Positions 1 to 7,482 of a DNA stretch of 14,726 bases are shown piece by piece (positions within the stretch are counted from its first letter, which is position 1; every line of letters begins with the position of its first letter). The stretch is taken from positions 1 to 14,726 of the forward strand of contig NZ_CAKRXI010000052.1 in assembly GCF_934424005.1 (NCBI RefSeq), read 5' to 3'. Origin of the DNA: an uncultured Blautia sp. Its GTDB lineage: Bacteria; Bacillota; Clostridia; Lachnospirales; Lachnospiraceae. Position numbers and translations under genes: made by a program. A model generated the notes under the pieces. That model worked only from the letters and a program-made list of their open reading frames with translations. It did not search any database and was not told where the DNA came from.

Positions 1-75
1 CGGAACTGGCAGACGAGCAAGACTAAGGATCTTGTGAGCATTGCGCTCGTGTGGGTTCAAGTCCCATCTTCCGCA
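1..75 (+). tRNA. tRNA-Leu (anticodon AAG), 5' end cut by the window edge
   Basis: This is a class II tRNA. The anticodon stem CAAGA/TCTTG (18-22 and 30-34) encloses the loop CTAAGGA, which places AAG at positions 34-36 of the tRNA and so reads the leucine codon CUU. A long variable arm follows (GAGC/GCTC around 36-48), then a T arm containing GGGTTCAAGTCCC and the 3' acceptor strand CTTCCGC plus discriminator A at 75. The terminal CCA is not encoded. About ten bases (5' acceptor strand and start of the D arm) lie outside the window. The D-loop GG and AGAC segment fit leucine tRNAs. An A at wobble position 34 is uncommon for bacterial leucine tRNAs and would normally be deaminated to inosine. 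Confidence 0.93.
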
Positions 76-81
76 TACAGA

Positions 82-111
82 GCCCTTGATGATTCAAGGG
101 CTTTTCTTTTT
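82..111 (+). terminator. Rho-independent terminator of the tRNA gene
   Basis: A perfect 8-bp stem GCCCTTGA (82-89) / TCAAGGGC (94-101) with the 4-base loop TGAT is followed by the tract TTTTCTTTTT (102-111). It starts six bases after the tRNA ends. Confidence 0.9.
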
Positions 112-134
112 GCCCGTACAGGGCTTTTTGTTTT
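112..134 (+). terminator. Second, weaker tandem terminator
   Basis: A short hairpin GCCC (112-115) / GGGC (121-124) with a 5-base loop is followed by TTTTTGTTTT (125-134). It directly follows the first terminator and probably serves as a backup that isolates the tRNA unit from the dgt operon. Confidence 0.6.
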
Positions 135-216
135 ATGTGGACGTCTCGAATTGTGTTTGCGAATGTCGAAAAAATTTATCTGCATGTTTTTTTTGAAAAA
201 AAGAGGAATTTGCTGC

Positions 217-245
217 TTGACACAGAATATAATTAATAAGAGGTA
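217..245 (+). promoter_or_regulatory. Possible promoter elements upstream of the dgt-like gene
   Basis: A perfect TTGACA hexamer lies at 217-222 and a perfect TATAAT at 228-233, but only 5 bases separate them, so they cannot form one standard promoter. TATAAT has no good -35 about 17 bases upstream (GGAATT at 205-210), and TTGACA has only poor -10 candidates downstream (AGGTAT at 241-246). The stretch from 135 to 272 is AT-rich, lies between terminators and a gene start, and very probably contains the operon promoter, but its exact layout is not clear. Confidence 0.35.
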
Positions 246-272
246 TTTTGTCATTCTGTGGAGGGCGTGCCT

Positions 273-1280
273 ATGAATATCAGAGAAAGTATGGAACAGA
301 GAGAACTGGAACTTTTAAGTCCTTATGCTGCACACAGTGGTCATTCCAGAGGCAGAGAACGTAAGGAGGAAGAATGTGACGTCCGTACAGTCTATCAGAG
401 AGACCGGGACAGGATTTTGCACTGTAAGGCATTTCGGAGAATGAAGGATAAGACACAGGTTTTTCTTGCACCACAGGGGGACCATTACCGAAACCGTCTT
501 ACACATACGCTTGAGGTATCTCAGATCGCAAGGACGATTGCGAAGGCGCTGCGCCTGAATGAAGATCTGGTGGAAGCAATCGCGCTGGGTCATGACCTGG
601 GGCATACTCCGTTCGGACATGCAGGGGAGAAGGCACTGGATGAGATCCATCCGGGAGGCTTTGCACATTACCGACAAAGCATCCGTGTAGTGCAGGTGCT
701 GGAGAAGAATGGTGAGGGACTGAATCTTACATGGGAAGTAAAGGATGGAATCCTGAATCATCGAATCAGTGGAAAGCCGTCCACGATGGAGGGACAGGTG
801 GTCCGCCTGTCGGATAAGCTTGCTTATATCCACCATGATATGGATGATGCGCAGAGAGCCGGCATTATTACAGAAGACGATATACCGGTGACGCTTCGAA
901 TGCTGCTGGGGTATACAACGAGAGAACGTTTGAATACATTTGTACATGATATCATAGAGAGCAGCATGGAGAAGGACCATATTGAAATGTCTTCGGAGAT
1001 TTATGAGGCAATGATGGATCTCAGAAAGATTATGTTTCAAAATGTCTATGATCATCCGGGAGCAAAAAATGAAGAAAAAAAAGCAATCAAAATGCTGAAA
1101 AAGCTTTACACATATTATATAGAAAATCCAGATGAGATGTCAGCAGAATACCGGCAGCTGATGAAAAAAGGAGAATCGAAGGCACAAGTGGTCTGCGATT
1201 ATCTGGCCGGTATGACAGACCAGTATTCCATGGCAAAGTTTCGAAAGATCTATATACCGAAAGCATGGGAAGTTTACTGA
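273..1280 (+). CDS. dgt: HD-domain dNTP triphosphohydrolase (dGTPase-like, type 2)
   Basis: This 335-residue cytosolic protein belongs to the dGTPase-like HD phosphohydrolases, which cleave a dNTP to the deoxynucleoside and triphosphate and so help set dNTP pools. The metal-binding HD signature is visible: His78 (in NRLTHTLEV), His107-Asp108 (in GHDLGHTPFGHAGE) and Asp181 (in LSDKLAYIHHD). The length fits the shorter type 2 family. I chose ATG 273 because GGAGG (260-264) sits 8 bases upstream; an in-frame GTG at 258 would overlap that site. It is the first gene of the block and is followed after 59 bases by dnaG, a pairing often seen in clostridia. The exact substrate (dGTP or several dNTPs) cannot be told from sequence. 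Confidence 0.93.
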   Translation: MNIRESMEQRELELLSPYAAHSGHSRGRERKEEECDVRTVYQRDRDRILHCKAFRRMKDKTQVFLAPQGDHYRNRLTHTLEVSQIARTIAKALRLNEDLVEAIALGHDLGHTPFGHAGEKALDEIHPGGFAHYRQSIRVVQVLEKNGEGLNLTWEVKDGILNHRISGKPSTMEGQVVRLSDKLAYIHHDMDDAQRAGIITEDDIPVTLRMLLGYTTRERLNTFVHDIIESSMEKDHIEMSSEIYEAMMDLRKIMFQNVYDHPGAKNEEKKAIKMLKKLYTYYIENPDEMSAEYRQLMKKGESKAQVVCDYLAGMTDQYSMAKFRKIYIPKAWEVY

Positions 1281-1295
1281 TAAAAATGATAGAGG

Positions 1296-1322
1296 ATTAC
1301 TGTGAACGGAGTGAGCAGTAAT
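1296..1322 (+). promoter_or_regulatory. Hairpin in front of the dnaG ribosome binding site
   Basis: A perfect 7-bp inverted repeat ATTACTG (1296-1302) / CAGTAAT (1316-1322) can be extended inward by a T-G wobble, a tandem G-A/A-G mismatch (1304-1305 with 1313-1314), two more pairs and a GGA triloop. Tandem G-A mismatches are stable in RNA, so the fold is plausible on the plus-strand transcript. It has no T tract and ends 3 bases before the purine-rich AGAGGAGG (1326-1333). Possible roles are translation control, RNA processing, or a dispersed small palindrome. No function is shown. Confidence 0.5.
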
Positions 1323-1339
1323 GACAGAGGAGGATGGGC

Positions 1340-3136
1340 ATGCGTTATTCGGACGATATCATTGAAGAAGTCCGACAGAAAAATGATATTGTAGATGTAG
1401 TATCGCAATATGTGAAACTGACAAGAAAGGGAAGTTCTTATTTTGGACTGTGCCCTTTTCATAATGAGAAAACTCCTTCTTTTTCTGTAACACCCGGCAA
1501 GCAGATGTATTATTGTTTTGGCTGTGGTGCAGGAGGAAATGTATTTAATTTTATTATGGAATATGAAAATTATTCGTTCGGAGAAGCGTTGAAGCATCTT
1601 GCGGACAGAGCGGGAGTAGAACTTCCAAAGATTGAATATTCCAGAGAAGTGAGAGAAAAAGCAGAGCAGAAGGCAGAACTTCTGGAAATCAATAAGCAGG
1701 CGGCGCAGTATTATTATTATCAGCTCCGTACAGAAGGCGGCAGGCAGGGACATGAATACCTCGCAGGGCGTCAACTGAGTGAAGAGACGATGCGGAAATT
1801 TGGGCTTGGTTATTCGGACAAGTTTGGCAGCGGCCTGTATAAATATCTCAAATCAAAAGGATACAGTGATGAGAGACTCCGTGAATCGGGACTGTTCAAC
1901 GTGGATGAACGGCATGGAATGTATGATAAGTTCTGGAACAGGGTTATTTTTCCGATCATGGATGTCAATAATCGTGTGATCGGTTTTGGTGGCCGTGTTA
2001 TGGGAGACGGCAAGCCCAAATATCTGAACTCACCGGAGACGAAGATTTTTGATAAAAGCCGGAATTTATATGGATTGAATATCGCCAGAACGACAAGAAA
2101 GAAATATCTGATCCTGTGTGAGGGATACATGGATGTGATCTCCATGCATCAGGCGGGATTTACCAATGCGGTGGCGTCGCTTGGAACTGCACTGACATCA
2201 GGCCATGCCAGTCTTTTGAAACGGTATACCCAGGAAGTATTGCTTCTGTATGACAGTGATGAGGCTGGCATTCGGGCGGCACTTCGTGGAATTCCGATTC
2301 TTCGGGAAGCGGGAGTGAATTCAAGAGTTGTTGATCTGAAACCCTACAAAGACCCGGATGAGTTTATCAAAAACATGGGAGCAGAGGCATTTGAAGAACG
2401 GCTGAACCAGGCATCCGACAGCTTTATGTTTCGTGTGAGTATCGCAGAAAGCGAGTTTCCGATGGAGGAACCACAGGGACAGAATCGTTTCTTCGAACGA
2501 TGTGCAGAAATGCTTCTGGAACTGAAAGATGAACTGGAAAGGAATCTTTATATAGAAGCAATTGTCAAGAAGTATCGGGGACAATACGGCGTCAGCACAG
2601 AAGATCTGCGTAAGCGGGTGAATACGCTGGCGCTTAAAGGAACACCGGCCGAAAATCGGATACAGCCAAAGAGTGGCAGTCAGAATAAAAAGAAAAAAGA
2701 GACCGCTTCAGAGCAGGCACAGAAACTGATGCTGACCTGGCTGGTAACGTATCCGAATGTTTTTGATAAAGTTGCACAGTATCTGACACCGGAGGACTTT
2801 GTGGTCCCATTATACAGAGAAGTGGCGCAGATGCTGTTTCAGCAGAGGGAAGAGGGACAGGTTAATCCTGCGAAACTTCTGAATAGTTTTACAGACAGTG
2901 AAGAACAGCGGGAAGTGGCATCACTTTTTAATGCGACGATCCATCTGGAAAATCAACAGGAACAGGATCAGGCGTTTGCAGATACACTTCTCAGGATAAA
3001 ATCCGAAAGCCTTGCGGAACGGAACCGTAACTGGGATCCTACGGATATGGCAGGATTACAGCAGATAGTCAAAGCAAAAAAAGAATTGGAAGAACTTGGG
3101 CGAAAACGCCGGGAACTGCATATTTCTTTTGAATAA
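1340..3136 (+). CDS. dnaG: DNA primase DnaG
   Basis: DnaG makes the RNA primers for replication and works with the replicative helicase. The 598-residue protein shows the full domain order. The N-terminal CHC2 zinc-binding domain has Cys38, His41, Cys59 and Cys62 (CPFH and CFGC). The primase core contains GGRVMGDGKPKYLNSPET. The TOPRIM fold has Glu261 (LCEGYMDV) and Asp305/Asp307 (LYDSDEAG) as metal ligands. A lysine-rich linker leads to a C-terminal helicase-interaction domain. Two ATG codons compete: 1334 directly abuts AGAGGAGG (1326-1333), while 1340 lies 6 bases after it and gives the usual MRYSDDIIEEV start, so I chose 1340. It lies 39 bases upstream of rpoD, as in classical macromolecular synthesis operons. 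Confidence 0.97.
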   Translation: MRYSDDIIEEVRQKNDIVDVVSQYVKLTRKGSSYFGLCPFHNEKTPSFSVTPGKQMYYCFGCGAGGNVFNFIMEYENYSFGEALKHLADRAGVELPKIEYSREVREKAEQKAELLEINKQAAQYYYYQLRTEGGRQGHEYLAGRQLSEETMRKFGLGYSDKFGSGLYKYLKSKGYSDERLRESGLFNVDERHGMYDKFWNRVIFPIMDVNNRVIGFGGRVMGDGKPKYLNSPETKIFDKSRNLYGLNIARTTRKKYLILCEGYMDVISMHQAGFTNAVASLGTALTSGHASLLKRYTQEVLLLYDSDEAGIRAALRGIPILREAGVNSRVVDLKPYKDPDEFIKNMGAEAFEERLNQASDSFMFRVSIAESEFPMEEPQGQNRFFERCAEMLLELKDELERNLYIEAIVKKYRGQYGVSTEDLRKRVNTLALKGTPAENRIQPKSGSQNKKKKETASEQAQKLMLTWLVTYPNVFDKVAQYLTPEDFVVPLYREVAQMLFQQREEGQVNPAKLLNSFTDSEEQREVASLFNATIHLENQQEQDQAFADTLLRIKSESLAERNRNWDPTDMAGLQQIVKAKKELEELGRKRRELHISFE

Positions 3137-3175
3137 GGTTAAAATATAAACACTATATGGAGGGAATGAGCACCT

Positions 3176-4300
3176 ATGGAAATGAATATGGGCAAATTCA
3201 GCGAGAAACTGGTAGAGCTTCTGGAGCTTGCAAAAAAGAAGAAAAATGTACTGGAATATCAGGAAATCAGCGATTTCTTTAAAGACCAGTCTCTGGAAGT
3301 TGAACAGATGGAAAAGGTTCTGGATTTTCTGGAAGCCAGTGGAGTTGATGTGCTTCGTATTTCAGGAAATGATGAAGAGCTGATTCTGGATGACGATGCA
3401 GACATCGAAAAAATGGATGATGAGGAAGAAATTGAACTGGATAAGATCGATCTGTCTGTGCCGGAAGGTGTCAGCATTGAAGATCCGGTTCGTATGTACC
3501 TGAAAGAGATCGGTAAAGTAAGTCTTCTGACAGCAGATGAAGAAATTGAACTGGCAAAACGTATGGAACAGGGTGATGAAGAGGCAAAGAAACGTCTTGC
3601 AGAGGCGAATCTTCGTCTGGTTGTAAGCATTGCCAAGAGATATGTCGGAAGGGGAATGTTGTTCCTTGACCTCATTCAGGAAGGAAATCTTGGCCTGATC
3701 AAAGCAGTGGAGAAATTTGATTATCGTAAAGGATACAAATTCAGTACGTATGCTACCTGGTGGATTCGTCAGGCAATTACACGTGCGATTGCCGATCAGG
3801 CACGTACCATTCGTATTCCGGTGCATATGGTAGAAACGATCAACAAACTGATTCGAGTTTCCCGTCAGCTGCTTCAGGAGTTAGGACGCGAACCTACTCC
3901 GGAAGAAATTGCAGAAGAAATGAAAATGCCGGTAGATCGTGTTCGTGAAATCCTTAAGATTTCACAGGAACCGGTATCACTGGAAACTCCGATCGGTGAA
4001 GAGGAAGACAGCCATCTTGGTGACTTTATTCAGGATGATAATGTTCCGGTTCCGGCAGATGCAGCTGCATTTACGCTTTTGAAAGAACAGCTGATCGAAG
4101 TACTGGGAACACTGACAGAAAGAGAACAGAAGGTACTTCGCCTTCGTTTTGGCCTGGATGACGGACGTGCACGTACACTGGAAGAAGTTGGTAAAGAATT
4201 CAACGTTACGAGAGAGCGTATTCGTCAGATCGAAGCAAAGGCACTTCGTAAACTCCGCCATCCGAGCCGCAGCCGCAAGCTGAAGGATTATCTGGATTAA
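3176..4300 (+). CDS. rpoD: Primary (housekeeping) RNA polymerase sigma factor
   Basis: This 374-residue sigma-70 protein directs RNA polymerase to housekeeping promoters. Region 1.1 covers about residues 1-80 and is followed by an acidic linker. Region 1.2 starts near residue 103 ([11 protein letters not shown]). Region 2 includes [16 protein letters not shown] and the -10-recognition and melting segment [14 protein letters not shown] from residue 186. Region 3 follows, and region 4 at the C terminus has the helix-turn-helix [20 protein letters not shown]. There is no large non-conserved insertion, which is typical of the short Gram-positive forms. GGAGGG (3159-3164) lies a rather long 11-12 bases before ATG 3176, but an in-frame TGA at 3167 excludes an earlier start; ATG 3182 or 3188 are less likely alternatives. 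The stop shares one base with the trmK start. Confidence 0.97.
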   Translation: MEMNMGKFSEKLVELLELAKKKKNVLEYQEISDFFKDQSLEVEQMEKVLDFLEASGVDVLRISGNDEELILDDDADIEKMDDEEEIELDKIDLSVPEGVSIEDPVRMYLKEIGKVSLLTADEEIELAKRMEQGDEEAKKRLAEANLRLVVSIAKRYVGRGMLFLDLIQEGNLGLIKAVEKFDYRKGYKFSTYATWWIRQAITRAIADQARTIRIPVHMVETINKLIRVSRQLLQELGREPTPEEIAEEMKMPVDRVREILKISQEPVSLETPIGEEEDSHLGDFIQDDNVPVPADAAAFTLLKEQLIEVLGTLTEREQKVLRLRFGLDDGRARTLEEVGKEFNVTRERIRQIEAKALRKLRHPSRSRKLKDYLD

Positions 4301-5037
4301 TGGCAGGGAATCGTGTACAGCTGTCCAGACGCCTCAAAGCTATTGCAGACATGGTGACGGAGGGAAACCGGCTGGTAGATGTGGGATGTGATCATGGATA
4401 TCTGCCGGTATACCTTATGCTGAATCATAAGATTCCGGGTGCGATCGCGACCGATGTAGGAAAAGGACCGCTGGCCAGGGCACAGGAACATATTTCAAAA
4501 TATGGAATGGGTCAGTACATAGAGACAAGACTTTGCGATGGATTGAAGGGAGTTCGTTCCGGAGAGGGTGATACTCTGGTAATTGCAGGTATGGGTGGTC
4601 CTCTGATGGAACGAATCCTTACAGAAGGTGCGGAAGCACTGAACGGCTTTAAAGAACTGATCCTGCAGCCGCAGTCAGATATTCCGCATTTCCGTCATTT
4701 TCTGATGAGCCATGGGTTCTGCATCGTGCAGGAAGAAATGGTTCTTGAAGATGGCAAATATTATCCTATGATGAAGGCTGTCCCGGGCATGATCGGAGGA
4801 GAAATCTGGACAAAAGAGGAAGAAATGTTTGGAAAACTGCTGTTGGAACGACTGCATCCGGTTCTTTTCAGTTATCTGGAACGAGAACTTCGTATAAGAG
4901 AAGAAATCTCCGGTCAGTTAGAGAAGGCAGCAGGTGAAGGTGCGAAAAAGCGCCTGAATGAAGTAGAGGAGGAAAAGCAGCTGATTCTGGCTGCTTTACA
5001 CAGATATGAAAGTAAAGGAACTGACAGACTGGCTTGA
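4300..5037 (+). CDS. trmK: tRNA (adenine(22)-N1)-methyltransferase TrmK
   Basis: TrmK (YqfN family) transfers a methyl group from S-adenosylmethionine to N1 of adenine 22 in the D arm of certain tRNAs. The 245-residue protein has a class I methyltransferase fold. Motif I is DVGCDHGY at residues 27-34, followed by ATDVGKGPLARAQEH (motif II region) and GMGGPLM. A C-terminal charged helical segment rich in Glu and Lys resembles the coiled-coil tail of the family. The start overlaps the rpoD stop as TAATG (4298-4302), so translation is probably coupled. A neighbouring nif3-like gene after rpoD and trmK is a conserved order in Firmicutes. Confidence 0.92.
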   Translation: MAGNRVQLSRRLKAIADMVTEGNRLVDVGCDHGYLPVYLMLNHKIPGAIATDVGKGPLARAQEHISKYGMGQYIETRLCDGLKGVRSGEGDTLVIAGMGGPLMERILTEGAEALNGFKELILQPQSDIPHFRHFLMSHGFCIVQEEMVLEDGKYYPMMKAVPGMIGGEIWTKEEEMFGKLLLERLHPVLFSYLERELRIREEISGQLEKAAGEGAKKRLNEVEEEKQLILAALHRYESKGTDRLA

Positions 5038-5788
5038 CAGTGTGTATCCGTCAGATATGGCGGAACACTGGGATAACGTAGGCCTTCTGGTAGGGGATGA
5101 TGATGCGGAAGTGACACATGTTTTTTTGGCGCTGGATCTTACAGAAACAACCCTTGAGGAAGCTGTCCGGGCCGGTGCAGATATGATCATCACACATCAT
5201 CCGATGATTTTTGAAGGTCAGAAAAAAATAAATAATCATTCTTTTACAGGACGCAGAATTCTGAAACTGATCAGAAACGGAATTCAGTATTATGCCATGC
5301 ACACCAATTATGATGTGCTTGGTATGGCTGAGCTGAGCGCAGATTATCTGAAGCTTACGGACAGAGAAGTCCTTTCTGTGACAGAGGAGACAGAGGACGG
5401 CTGTGAGGGATTTGGCCGTGTCGGAATGCTTCCGGGGCAGATGACGCTGAGAGAATGCGGAGACTTTGTCAAAAAGGCTCTTGCACTTCATGATGTCAGA
5501 GTTTACGGTGATCCGGACCGTCTGGTGCAGAAAGCAGCGGTCTGTACGGGAAGCGGCAAGAGTATGATCCCGGATGCACTGGCAAAGGGAGCACAGGTGT
5601 ACGTTACCGGTGATATTGATCATCATACGGGAATTGATGCCGTAGCTGCCGGTCTTCCGATCATAGATGCCGGACATTATGGAACAGAATATATTTTTAT
5701 GGAGGCCATGAAGAAAAAACTGAGCCGGAAATTTCCGAAGCTTCAGATTTCATGTGCGGAAATAAAAAGCCCGTATATGACATTGTGA
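5006..5788 (+). CDS. Nif3-like dinuclear metal centre protein (YqfO/YbgI family)
   Basis: This 260-residue member of the Nif3/DUF34 family is expected to form ring-shaped hexamers with a two-metal site in each subunit; the biochemical role of the family is unsettled, although it is often labelled GTP cyclohydrolase 1 type 2 homolog. Metal ligands are recognisable: His64-His65 in ITHHPMIF, Asp103 in HTNYDV, and the C-terminal DAGHYGTE segment supplying His and Glu. It is the short form, lacking the CutA/PII-like insertion of B. subtilis YqfO. The start lies 32 bases inside trmK. No ribosome binding site is close to ATG 5006 (nearest AGAGGAGG is at 4965-4972), and an in-frame stop at 4982 rules out a plausible upstream start, so coupling to trmK translation is likely. 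Confidence 0.9.
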   Translation: MKVKELTDWLDSVYPSDMAEHWDNVGLLVGDDDAEVTHVFLALDLTETTLEEAVRAGADMIITHHPMIFEGQKKINNHSFTGRRILKLIRNGIQYYAMHTNYDVLGMAELSADYLKLTDREVLSVTEETEDGCEGFGRVGMLPGQMTLRECGDFVKKALALHDVRVYGDPDRLVQKAAVCTGSGKSMIPDALAKGAQVYVTGDIDHHTGIDAVAAGLPIIDAGHYGTEYIFMEAMKKKLSRKFPKLQISCAEIKSPYMTL

Positions 5789-5814
5789 CATCAAGGGTAA
5801 ACGGGAGGTTTTGT

Positions 5815-7482
5815 ATGGAACAAAAAATGGCAAAAGTAACTATTAATGGTGAAACAAAACAATATCCCTGTGGGACTTCCTACAGGGATATTGTCGATGA
5901 ATATCAGAAAGATACAGAGTTTCCGATCATACTGGTCACGGCAGACGGAAGACTGCGGGAGCTTCACAAGAAGGTAAAGCGTGACTGTACGGTGAGATTT
6001 GTGACGATCAGAGACCATATAGGATTTTCCACCTACAAAAGAAGTGCCTGCCTGGTGCTCCTTAAGGCGATTTATGATGTGGCAGGTAAGGAAACTGTGG
6101 AGAAGGTGGAAATCCATTATTCTGTCGGATCAGGATATTATTTTACAATAAACGGATTCCCGGGTCTGAATCAAGGATTTCTGGATCAGATAAGAGAAGA
6201 GATGCACAGAATCGCGGATGCATGCCTGCCGATCGGCAAGAAATCTGTCAGTACAGCTGACGCGATTGCATTGTTTCATCAGCATCATATGTATGATAAG
6301 GAAAAACTCTTCCGTTACCGCCGTGTTTCCAGGGTAAATATCTATAATATCGAAAACTATGAAGATTATTTCTATGGATATATGGCAGATCATACAGGAT
6401 ATGTGAAATATTTTGACCTGAAGCTTTATGATGAGGGATTTGTGTTAGAACTGCCGGAGCGCAGTGATCCATTTACGATCCCGCCGTTTGCCCCGGATGA
6501 AAAAATATTTAAGGTACAGAAGGAATCCCAGGAATGGGCAGAAAAGATGGATATCTCCTATGTCGGTGATCTGAATGACCGGATCACCAGAGAAGGGGTG
6601 GGAAATATCCTTCTGGTACAGGAAGCACTTCAGGAGGCAAAAATTTCCAGGATCGCAGAGCAGATCGTAGCAGATGGAAGCAGAAAATTCATCATGATCG
6701 CAGGCCCGTCTTCATCAGGAAAGACCAGTTTTTCGCATCGGCTGTCAATCCAGCTCACAGCACATGGCATGAAGCCGCATCCGATCGCTGTAGACAACTA
6801 TTTCAAAAATAGAGAAGATACACCGCTGGATGAATACGGTGAGAGAAATTATGAATGTCTGGAAGCGCTGGACGTGGAGAAATTCAACGAAGATATGCTG
6901 GCACTTCTTCGAGGCGAACGCATTGAACTGCCGGTATTTAACTTTGTGACAGGCCGCAGAGAATATCGGGGAGATTTCCTTAAGCTTGGAAAAGAGGATG
7001 TTCTCGTTATCGAGGGAATCCACGGACTTAACGACAAGCTGAGTCATTCTCTTCCAAAAGAAAGTAAATTCAAAATCTATATCAGTGCACTGACACAGCT
7101 GAATATCGACAAACACAACCGTATCCCGACCACGGATGGCAGACTGATCCGAAGGATTGTGCGTGATGCGAGAACGCGTGGAACGAGTGCAAAGGACACG
7201 ATCGCCAGATGGCCGTCGGTAAGAAGAGGAGAGGAAGCAAACATTTTCCCGTATCAGGAAGAGGCAGATGTGATGTTCAACTCCGCACTTGTCTATGAAC
7301 TGGCCTGCCTGAAGCTTTATGCAGAGCCGCTTCTGTTCGGGATCGGCAAGGACGAGCCGGAGTATCTGGAAGCGAAACGCCTTTTGAAATTTTTCGATTA
7401 TTTTGTCGCCGTGCCAAGTGACGATATCCCACGGAATTCTCTTCTCAGGGAGTTTGTAGGGGGGAGCTGTTTTGATGTGTGA
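5815..7482 (+). CDS. Nucleoside (uridine-type) kinase with N-terminal TGS domain
   Basis: This 555-residue protein joins a threonyl-tRNA-synthetase-like N-terminal half to a uridine kinase/phosphoribulokinase-type P-loop kinase. Residues about 5-65 resemble a TGS domain (KVTINGETKQYPCGTSY). The next part, up to about 220, resembles the synthetase second additional domain, with a HQHHMYD segment. The kinase begins near residue 290 with the Walker A motif GPSSSGKT (297-304), then AVDNYFKNRED and VIEGIHGLND, typical of uridine kinases. It may phosphorylate a nucleoside, possibly in salvage, but the substrate is unproven. ATG 5815 is preceded by GGGAGG (5803-5808) at 6 bases; 26 bases separate it from the nif3-like stop. 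The long reading frame upstream of 5815 is just the open frame over the nif3 end. Confidence 0.88.
   Translation: MEQKMAKVTINGETKQYPCGTSYRDIVDEYQKDTEFPIILVTADGRLRELHKKVKRDCTVRFVTIRDHIGFSTYKRSACLVLLKAIYDVAGKETVEKVEIHYSVGSGYYFTINGFPGLNQGFLDQIREEMHRIADACLPIGKKSVSTADAIALFHQHHMYDKEKLFRYRRVSRVNIYNIENYEDYFYGYMADHTGYVKYFDLKLYDEGFVLELPERSDPFTIPPFAPDEKIFKVQKESQEWAEKMDISYVGDLNDRITREGVGNILLVQEALQEAKISRIAEQIVADGSRKFIMIAGPSSSGKTSFSHRLSIQLTAHGMKPHPIAVDNYFKNREDTPLDEYGERNYECLEALDVEKFNEDMLALLRGERIELPVFNFVTGRREYRGDFLKLGKEDVLVIEGIHGLNDKLSHSLPKESKFKIYISALTQLNIDKHNRIPTTDGRLIRRIVRDARTRGTSAKDTIARWPSVRRGEEANIFPYQEEADVMFNSALVYELACLKLYAEPLLFGIGKDEPEYLEAKRLLKFFDYFVAVPSDDIPRNSLLREFVGGSCFDV

Noticed and set aside
315..1055. 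Minus-strand open frame of 246 codons opposite the dgt-like gene
   Set aside because: The opposite strand encodes a complete HD-domain enzyme with all metal ligands. The antisense product has no recognisable features.
3129..3159. Promoter directly upstream of rpoD (TTGAAT, TATAAA, TATATG)
   Set aside because: The hexamers are 10 or 19 bases apart and imperfect. The 39-base gap is enough only for a ribosome binding site, although an internal promoter cannot be excluded.
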